From the NCBI GenBank assembly GCA_946007445.1, contig CAMGAL010000124.1, forward strand, positions 1 to 6,692: DNA of 6,692 nt, given 5' to 3'. Origin of the DNA: an uncultured Mediterranea sp. (lineage in GTDB: Bacteria > Bacteroidota > Bacteroidia > Bacteroidales > Bacteroidaceae). This document shows, one piece after another, positions 1-4,666 of the stretch. How positions within the stretch are numbered: position 1 is the first letter of the stretch; the number at the start of each line of letters is the position of its first letter. Made by a program: the position numbers and the translations under genes. The notes beneath the pieces were generated by a model. That model did not search any database and was not told the origin of the DNA. It saw nothing but the letters and a program-made list of their open reading frames with translations.

Positions 1-601
1 CCGCCGTCGCAATGGACGCGACAAGTTCCACGACTACTTCTACCACAACTTGGGCCAACGGATGACGCTCACCGCCGCCGATGGTTCGCCACTCCCCCTG
101 CAACCCACTGACGAGCTGGCCTTTGCCGGCGGCCACCTCTATGCCTACAGCTACATCTACGACAAGCACTCCGCCACGACCTCGCGCGACGTGCGGGCCA
201 CCTTCACCACCGACTGCCCCGATGGGCGTCGCATCGACATGACGATGTGGATGCAGGGAGCCGAAGGTCGCAAGGTGTTCCGTGCCCTCTCGCCGGCCAA
301 CTTGGAGTACGAGCGCCTGGGCAGCTTCATGCCCTACGAGGTGAAGGAGCAGCCGGTGCTCACCTACGTGGCCCGTCAGCAGGGCGATGCCTGGTCGCAT
401 CCGTTCGTCGCCATCTTCGAGCCGAGCGACAGCCACCTGCCTTCTACCATATCGCACGTCGAGTTCTTCACTCCGCCGGGGTTGACGGATGGCGTCGGCA
501 TCCGCGTGACACTGAAGAGCGGGCGTGTAGATACCATCATCTCAACACCGCAGAGCTATCGTGTGACTTCCGGTGGTCGTACCCTCTTGGAGGTAGAGTG
601 A
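1..601 (+). CDS. C-terminal part of a heparinase II/III-like polysaccharide lyase (5' end outside window)
   Basis: The reading frame is open from base 2 to the TGA at 599-601, giving about 199 residues with no stop, so the gene starts upstream of the window. The TTG at 50 and ATG at 62 are internal codons, not credible starts. The fragment is rich in beta-strand-like segments. Near its start it has HDYFYHNLGQ, which resembles the aspartate/histidine-rich strand that opens the beta-sandwich after the catalytic domain in heparinase II/III-like lyases. It continues with LAFAGGHLYAYSYIYDK, MTMWMQGAEGRKVFRAL, EQPVLTYVARQQG and WSHPFVAIFEPS. In this family the sandwich packs on an (alpha/alpha) toroid and the enzyme cleaves uronic-acid-containing glycans in the periplasm. 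The catalytic residues are not in the window, so substrate and activity cannot be judged. The family call rests on remembered family resemblance, not a search. The regulator and SusC-type receptor downstream fit a glycan-utilisation locus. Confidence 0.55.
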   Translation, partial: RRRNGRDKFHDYFYHNLGQRMTLTAADGSPLPLQPTDELAFAGGHLYAYSYIYDKHSATTSRDVRATFTTDCPDGRRIDMTMWMQGAEGRKVFRALSPANLEYERLGSFMPYEVKEQPVLTYVARQQGDAWSHPFVAIFEPSDSHLPSTISHVEFFTPPGLTDGVGIRVTLKSGRVDTIISTPQSYRVTSGGRTLLEVE

Positions 602-606
602 CACCA

Positions 607-626
607 GATGTGACATTTGTCAATCA
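607..626. repeat. Small imperfect inverted repeat just after the lyase-like gene
   Basis: Five bases after the stop codon, TGACA (611-615) and TGTCA (618-622) form a perfect inverted repeat around TT. It extends outward through GAT (607-609) and ATC (624-626) with one G/A mismatch. No T-run follows on the + strand, so a classic intrinsic terminator is not supported. With only a 2-base centre, it fits a protein-binding palindrome better than an RNA hairpin. It lies about 80 bp upstream of the promoter-like element of the next gene. Confidence 0.3.
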
Positions 627-705
627 TTCAAAAGATAAGATTCTGCGTTGCCCGTTCTATTTGCAAAAATAAGTGGTGACTTATGGCTGATTTTAGGATT
701 TTCTC

Positions 706-713
706 TATATTTG
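706..713 (+). promoter_or_regulatory. Bacteroidota -7 promoter element (TATATTTG)
   Basis: TATATTTG matches the TAnnTTTG consensus of the Bacteroidota primary sigma factor. It lies 25 bp before the ATG at 739, which would give a short leader of roughly 15-20 nt. No convincing TTTG-type -33 element is seen at the expected spacing. An 8-bp degenerate match can occur by chance, so support comes mainly from its position in the gap upstream of the regulator gene. Confidence 0.4.
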
Positions 714-738
714 TTGCCTGAAAACAACTTCATATACG

Positions 739-3531
739 ATGAAAAACCACACACAGCATATACTTCTCCTCCTGTTTGCTCTCTGCAGCTGCCTCCTGCA
801 GGCCCACACATACACATTCCGGGGAATGACTGCAAGCGAAGGCTTGTCGGGACTGCTGGTCAATGCTTTCTACAAAGATTCTTTGGGATTTGTCTATATA
901 GGTACCGACCATGCACTCGATGTATACGATGGAGTGCGCCTCTGGAACTACCCCCTGAAGGGGAAAGACGAGAACCGCAAGCGCGTGAATGCCATAGCCG
1001 AACTGCCAGACCGTGACATCTGGGTGGGCAGTGCCTCCGGCCTCTGGCGTCTGAACCGTACGCTGGATGTGCTGGAACAGGTGCTGCCCGAAACCTTCAA
1101 CGGCAACATCTTCTCGCTGTACGCCAGTGGCCGGTCGCTCTATATCGGCAGTGAGCGCGGTCTCTACGTCTACCAAGAGGGCACGTTTCATCAGGTGCTG
1201 CTCGACAAGGATGCCTTCGCTCCGGCTAACAGCGTGATGGCTATTTGCGAGGGCGACGACGATCAGCTCTGGCTGGCCACCCACGACGGCCTCTTTGCCT
1301 TCTCCAAACGCACCCGCCGGCTCCTGTCTCACCACCACCGAGAGCTGATGGATGGAACACACCAATGCCAATTTCGCACCATGCTACGCATCGGGCAGAC
1401 CCTCTTCATCGGCACGATGGAGCATGGCCTGATAGCGTTCGACATACCTACCGCCACCTTTTCCCAACCATACGACGTGGCTTGCAACGTGGTCTCCTCC
1501 CTGTCCGTAGGTCCGGACGGCCTGCTCTATGTAGGAACCGACGGTGGAGGAGTGAGCCTGATAGACCTGAAGCAACGTCGGGTGGTGCAGCGTCTGATTC
1601 ATCAGCCCCACGCAGAGGGCTCCATCCGTTCTAACTCTGTCTACTCGTTGATGACAGACCGCGATGGACTCCTCTGGATAGGCTACTACCAGGCAGGGCT
1701 GGACTATTCGCTCTTCCAGCAACCGCTCTTTCACACCTACAGTTGTTCCGCTGCTGCCTTCTCCACCAAGGGAAGGGAGGTGCGATCGCTCTGCATCCGC
1801 GGAGGACAGAAGCTCATCGGCCTGCGCGACGGCCTCTTTTTCATCGACGAGCAGACTGATCGCCACCGCTACTTCAGCAACCGGCAGATGCGATCGGGCA
1901 TGGTGTTCTGCATCGAGCCTGCGGGTGGCGACTACCTCATTGGCACCTACGGTGGAGGCATGTATCGCTTCTGTCCTGATGACCTCAGCCTGCACGACTT
2001 CGAGGCTGAGGAGCAGCTCCCCTTCCGCAAAGGGCACATCTTCTGCATGAGGCGCGATGCTGCCGGACAGCTCTGGATAGGCACTTCGCACGGCCTCTTC
2101 TGCTATCGCGACGGCCATCGCTTGGCTCACTACACGGCGGCCGACTCCAAGCTCCCCGCTGACCAGGTCTATGAAATCTTTTTCGACTCCACCGGCAAAG
2201 GCTGGATTTGCACCGAGACGGGCATGTGCCTGTGGGATGCATCGGCGGGGCGCCTGCGCACCGACCTCTTTCCCGAAGGATTCATCCAGCACGAGAAAAT
2301 CCGCGTGGTCTATGAAGACAGTGGCCATCGCCTCCATTTCTATCCCGACCGGGGCACTATTTGTACGTCCGACCTGACGATGAGCAGCTTCCAGCGCCTT
2401 ATGCCCGGCACTCCGCTGGACGGTCTGGAATGTCTGTCGCTGGCCGAGGACGAGAGCCACTGCTTCTGGATAGGCACCTCCAACGGACTCTATGCCTGCG
2501 ACTCGTTGGGCAACTTCCGCCCCTATGGTTTTGTGGACGGCCTGCCCGGCCAGGTCTTTACCCTTTGTCCTACCCTCATCGATGACGAGGGCACACTCTG
2601 GCTGGGAAACAACGAGGGTCTGCTTTATGCCCGCCTTTCCGACCTGTCGGCTGCTTCTTCCCGTCGGGGCCATGCCAAGGTGACCGATGTCCTGATTGAT
2701 GGCCATCACTCCGTCTCTCTTTTTGCCCAGCTCTCGGCGGCAGCACCCGTGCTGACGCTGGAGCCTACGCAGCGCAATCTCACCTTCTGCCTCTCCGATT
2801 TCTCCTACACGGCCCATCCGTCGATGGCCTTCGAGTACAAACTCGATGGGGTGGACGAGGGGTACGTGCGCCTGTCGGGCAAGACGGAGGTGAGCTACTA
2901 CAATCTCTATGCCGGAACCCATACCTTCCGGGTGCGTCTGGCCGGCCGACCTGACACGGAGTCGGTCGTGACGTTCCGGATAGAGGACGGCCCATGGCCT
3001 TGGCTGGCCGTCCTGGGGCTGCTTGTCATATTGGCCATGGCTGCCTGGCTGCGCTACCGTCAGACCCACCAGCGCTTGGTGTCGGAAGTTGTTACCCTCT
3101 CGGATCTCATGGAACGCCATGCGCCCGAAGAGCCTGCCAAGGAGGTGGTAGAGGAGAAGTACAAAAAACTGAGCTACAGCGACGATGAGTGCCGCCGGCT
3201 GAATACACGTCTGGAGCAGCTGATGCGGCGTGAGAAACCCTACCTCAACCCCGAACTGAAGATAGCCGAGCTGGCCTCCCTGCTCCAAGCCTCCCCCCAC
3301 AGCCTGTCGTACTTCTTCAACCAGTATCTGGAGCGCAATTACTACGACTATGTGAACCAGTATCGCATGGATGAGTTCAAGCAGTTGGTGAAGAACGGCG
3401 AGTACGAGAAGTTCACGCTCGATGCCTTGGCCAAGCGCTGTGGCTTCAGTTCCCGTGCCTCCTTCTTCCGCTCCTTCAAGAAGATGGCCGGCATTACCCC
3501 CAATGAGTACATCAAGCAGCACAAGGAGTGA
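739..3531 (+). CDS. Membrane-bound sensor/regulator: double beta-propeller, Y_Y_Y domain, TM helix and AraC-type HTH, no kinase or receiver
   Basis: The 930-residue product probably senses a periplasmic glycan fragment and controls transcription from the membrane. Residues 1-22 form a signal peptide with a leucine-rich core (HILLLLFALCSCLLQA). About 14 Reg_prop-type repeats follow between residues ~50 and ~631, for example YIGTDHALDVYDG, WVGSASGLWRL, WLATHDGLFAF, YVGTDGGGVSLID, WIGTSHGLFCY and WLGNNEGLLYA. That is the count expected for two seven-bladed propellers. One repeat (HRLHFYPDRGTIC) is degenerate. A Y_Y_Y domain spans ~676-735 (FEYKLDGVDEGY, VSYYNLYAGTHTFRVRL). One membrane helix lies at ~753-771 (WLAVLGLLVILAMAAWL), followed by a charged, probably helical linker of about 60 residues. 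An AraC/HTH_18 domain at ~834-927 carries two helix-turn-helices (IAELASLLQASPHSLSYFF; LDALAKRCGFSSRASFFRSF). No HisKA, HATPase or receiver sequence lies between membrane and DNA-binding domain, unlike hybrid two-component systems of glycan loci. About 17 cysteines lie in the periplasmic part. The ATG at 739 directly precedes the signal peptide. Ligand and target promoter are unknown. Confidence 0.9.
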   Translation: MKNHTQHILLLLFALCSCLLQAHTYTFRGMTASEGLSGLLVNAFYKDSLGFVYIGTDHALDVYDGVRLWNYPLKGKDENRKRVNAIAELPDRDIWVGSASGLWRLNRTLDVLEQVLPETFNGNIFSLYASGRSLYIGSERGLYVYQEGTFHQVLLDKDAFAPANSVMAICEGDDDQLWLATHDGLFAFSKRTRRLLSHHHRELMDGTHQCQFRTMLRIGQTLFIGTMEHGLIAFDIPTATFSQPYDVACNVVSSLSVGPDGLLYVGTDGGGVSLIDLKQRRVVQRLIHQPHAEGSIRSNSVYSLMTDRDGLLWIGYYQAGLDYSLFQQPLFHTYSCSAAAFSTKGREVRSLCIRGGQKLIGLRDGLFFIDEQTDRHRYFSNRQMRSGMVFCIEPAGGDYLIGTYGGGMYRFCPDDLSLHDFEAEEQLPFRKGHIFCMRRDAAGQLWIGTSHGLFCYRDGHRLAHYTAADSKLPADQVYEIFFDSTGKGWICTETGMCLWDASAGRLRTDLFPEGFIQHEKIRVVYEDSGHRLHFYPDRGTICTSDLTMSSFQRLMPGTPLDGLECLSLAEDESHCFWIGTSNGLYACDSLGNFRPYGFVDGLPGQVFTLCPTLIDDEGTLWLGNNEGLLYARLSDLSAASSRRGHAKVTDVLIDGHHSVSLFAQLSAAAPVLTLEPTQRNLTFCLSDFSYTAHPSMAFEYKLDGVDEGYVRLSGKTEVSYYNLYAGTHTFRVRLAGRPDTESVVTFRIEDGPWPWLAVLGLLVILAMAAWLRYRQTHQRLVSEVVTLSDLMERHAPEEPAKEVVEEKYKKLSYSDDECRRLNTRLEQLMRREKPYLNPELKIAELASLLQASPHSLSYFFNQYLERNYYDYVNQYRMDEFKQLVKNGEYEKFTLDALAKRCGFSSRASFFRSFKKMAGITPNEYIKQHKE

Positions 3532-3544
3532 CCCCTCTCCTGCC

Positions 3545-3601
3545 ATGCGCTGGTTGCTACGATTCGTGTTTATCCTTGTCTTCATATCTCTCCTCCTTTG
3601 A
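3545..3601 (+). CDS. Possible 18-residue hydrophobic mini-protein or signal-peptide remnant
   Basis: The ATG at 3545, 13 bases after the regulator stop codon, opens an 18-codon frame encoding MRWLLRFVFILVFISLLL before TGA at 3599-3601. Two arginines near the N-terminus are followed by an almost entirely hydrophobic stretch, as in a signal peptide or a very small membrane protein. An AAGGAG sequence (3523-3528) lies upstream, but its 16-base gap is longer than ideal and it sits inside the regulator gene. Three readings are possible: a translated small membrane protein co-transcribed with the regulator, the surviving 5' end of a decayed gene for an exported protein, or chance. Length alone makes it weak evidence for a gene. 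Confidence 0.2.
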   Translation: MRWLLRFVFILVFISLLL

Positions 3602-3613
3602 CTGCCACAAAGG
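3595..3613. repeat. Short hairpin overlapping the mini-ORF stop
   Basis: CCTTTG (3595-3600) and CAAAGG (3608-3613) form a perfect 6-bp stem around a 7-base centre, ACTGCCA. There is no T-run on either side, so it is a weak terminator candidate for the regulator gene at best. The right arm is part of CAAAGGTA (3608-3615), whose reverse complement TACCTTTG fits the TAnnTTTG promoter consensus on the minus strand. Confidence 0.25.
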
Positions 3614-3698
3614 TAAGGCGAGGGGAGACACTGTGCCCATTTGCCGTGCCAGTTGCGCTCTGTTGCGTCTGGTTGCACCATCGCCCTCTTGGCTGCCT

Positions 3699-3905
3699 GT
3701 TTCCCATCTGCCGACCCTCCCTCTGCTCCGTACATGGGCCGTACCAAAACCGCTGTTTCTTCGCTCATCCTTCGCTCAACGTCCGTTCCTATAGGAGCGA
3801 TGAACGAGCGAAGGATGAGCGAAGAAACAGAGAAGAAACAGCGAAGAAGTAGCGAGGCAGGTACGGAGCAGGTGCGGTGCCTGCCCGCAACATCCGGCGG
3901 GAAAC
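3699..3905. repeat. Nested inverted-repeat element with perfect 25-bp core arms
   Basis: The core arms at 3753-3777 and 3806-3830 are exact reverse complements over 25 bp, separated by 28 bases that contain the palindrome TCCTATAGGA (3787-3796). A second pair lies outside them: CTGCTCCGTAC (3723-3733) with GTACGGAGCAG (3861-3871). A third, broken pair lies further out: GTTTCCC (3699-3705) plus GCCG (3710-3713), against CGGC (3895-3898) plus GGGAAAC (3899-3905). Three nested pairings in the same order make one folded or transposon-like unit of about 207 bp more likely than coincidence. It encodes no transposase. A MITE- or REP-like interspersed repeat, or a structured RNA, are the main options. 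No T-tract follows, so it is not a typical terminator. Confidence 0.6.
3821..3853. repeat. GA-rich 11-bp tandem repeat, three units
   Basis: GAAGAAACAGA (3821-3831), GAAGAAACAGC (3832-3842) and GAAGAAGTAGC (3843-3853) follow one another without a gap. The first two differ only at the last base. The first unit overlaps the right arm of the 25-bp inverted repeat. The period of 11 is not a multiple of 3, which argues against conserved coding sequence. The + strand is strongly purine-rich over about 3795-3857. Confidence 0.5.
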
Positions 3906-3921
3906 CGATTTTTACCTCTTT

Positions 3922-4000
3922 TCAGTCTCAAATAATTAGGTGATACTATCAGTCTCAAATAATTAGGAGTCTGTTTATCAGTGAATTATGAAATAATTAG
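3922..4000. repeat. Three AT-rich direct repeats upstream of the sigma factor operon
   Basis: TCAGTCTCAAATAATTAGG occurs exactly twice, at 3922-3940 and 3949-3967, a spacing of 27 bp. A third, diverged copy at 3978-4000 keeps TCAGT and AAATAATTAG with five extra bases between them, 29 bp after the second. All three contain the palindrome TAATTA. They end 63 bp before the TATCTTTG element. Regularly spaced direct repeats upstream of a promoter resemble activator sites of AraC-type proteins, and such a regulator is encoded just upstream. The match of site to protein is inference. Confidence 0.55.
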
Positions 4001-4063
4001 TCGCTCCCGATTGGATGCGATTGATTCGGCTTTATACTCTGTCAGGGTGTCAATTTATCCCTC

Positions 4064-4071
4064 TATCTTTG
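4064..4071 (+). promoter_or_regulatory. Bacteroidota -7 promoter element (TATCTTTG) for the sigma factor-susC unit
   Basis: TATCTTTG, followed by CA, is a full match to TAnnTTTG, in AT-rich DNA 40 bp before the ATG at 4112. Transcription would start around 4078-4080 and give a leader of about 30-35 nt. At the expected -33 distance there is only CTGTCAGG rather than TTTG, so the promoter may need an activator. That fits the direct repeats further upstream. Confidence 0.55.
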
Positions 4072-4111
4072 CATCGTAATCATCCAACGCACCCTAACAG
4101 ATTTCTAACAC

Positions 4112-4627
4112 ATGAAGAACCCAAAGCATTCATCACACACGCTGATAGCCGAGACCTACGAAGCCCTGCAAGGCAAGGTGTATGGCTACCTCCTTTATAG
4201 AATAGGTAGAGAGGAAGAGGCCCGCGATCTGACTCAGGATGTGTTTCTTCATCTGATGGAGTATGAGCAGGTGCTGCTGCCGCAGACCATCCGCTCGTTT
4301 GTCTTCACCATTACGCGCAACCTGCTGACCGACTACTTGCGCCGCTACTACAAGCGTCAGGAGGTTGATGCTTATCTCTACGATACGTTGCCTACAGCCA
4401 GCTGCGAAACCGAAAGCGGCATTCTGGCCCGCGACCTGCAGCAGTGCGAACATCGGGCTGTGCTCTGCCTCTCGGCCCAGCGCCGCAAGGTGTACGAGTT
4501 GAGTCGCTATGAGGAACATTCGGCTAAAGACATTGCACTGGCGCTGGGCGTCTCCCTGCGTACGGTGGAAAGCCATCTCTACGCCAGTCGCCAGCAAGTG
4601 CGCGACTATCTGAAACAATGCATTTGA
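4112..4627 (+). CDS. ECF-type RNA polymerase sigma-70 factor
   Basis: The 171-residue product has the usual two-domain layout of an extracytoplasmic-function sigma factor, which directs RNA polymerase to a small set of promoters. Region 2 covers about residues 12-80 and includes EEEARDLTQDVFLHLME and the polymerase/-10-binding segment IRSFVFTITRNLLTDYLRRYYKR. Region 4 covers about 115-167, with CLSAQRRKVYELSRYEEHSAKDIA then LGVSLRTVESHLYASRQQVRDYL forming the -35 helix-turn-helix. Length is typical for the family. The ATG at 4112 lies behind a promoter-like element and starts the first frame matching region 2. The next gene, a SusC-type receptor, begins 39 bp after the stop, suggesting one transcript. 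Bacteroidota ECF factors beside susC are usually followed by a FecR-type anti-sigma gene; none is present here, so control may be transcriptional or by a partner elsewhere. Confidence 0.92.
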   Translation: MKNPKHSSHTLIAETYEALQGKVYGYLLYRIGREEEARDLTQDVFLHLMEYEQVLLPQTIRSFVFTITRNLLTDYLRRYYKRQEVDAYLYDTLPTASCETESGILARDLQQCEHRAVLCLSAQRRKVYELSRYEEHSAKDIALALGVSLRTVESHLYASRQQVRDYLKQCI

Positions 4628-4666
4628 GACTGTTTTATTATATTGTTAAATTTAATTCTATTAAGT

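Larger units (their letters stand above)
3532..4111. other. 580-bp intergenic region between regulator and sigma factor genes
   Basis: No convincing conventional gene was found here. The first part (to about 3905) is as GC-rich as the genes around it and carries an 18-codon hydrophobic mini-ORF and a nested inverted-repeat element. The second part (about 3906-4111) turns AT-rich and holds three direct repeats and a promoter-like element just upstream of the sigma factor gene. Several overlapping frames stay open for 60-100 codons, but their products are low-complexity or proline/serine-rich and share no recognisable domain. The abrupt change in base composition suggests that the left part is inserted or decayed sequence and the right part is the working promoter region of the next operon. 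Confidence 0.7.

Noticed and set aside
730..1371. Open frame of 213 codons on the minus strand opposite the start of the regulator
   Set aside because: It overlaps the signal peptide and first propeller blades of a well-supported gene and shows no domain or upstream promoter of its own.
1384..3768. Open frame of 794 codons on the minus strand, opposite the regulator gene
   Set aside because: It mirrors the regulator codons in a GC-rich gene. The product shows no recognisable domain, while the + strand frame has a full set of ordered domains.
3528..3794. Frame overlapping the regulator stop and encoding a serine/leucine/proline-rich peptide
   Set aside because: It needs a GTG start inside the regulator gene, shows no domain, and runs through the left arm of the inverted repeat.
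3753..3830. Intrinsic terminator for the regulator gene
   Set aside because: The stem is strong, but the loop is 28 bases, no T-run follows on either strand, and it lies more than 200 bp after the stop codon.
3641..3943. Frame on the + strand encoding a charged segment MNERRMSEETEKKQ
   Set aside because: The charged part is simply the right arm of the inverted repeat and the GA-rich tandem units. The rest is low-complexity, and the 11-bp period does not preserve the reading frame.
3922..4000. CRISPR array
   Set aside because: There are only three units, one diverged, with 8-10 base gaps that are too short to be spacers, and no cas genes are nearby.
4015..4200. Frame of 61 codons on the + strand across the sigma factor promoter and start
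   Set aside because: It runs through the promoter-like element and the start of the sigma gene in another frame and has no recognisable sequence features.
4133..4618. Minus-strand frame of 161 codons opposite the sigma factor gene
   Set aside because: The + strand frame has clear sigma region 2 and region 4 motifs, so the opposite frame is a shadow.
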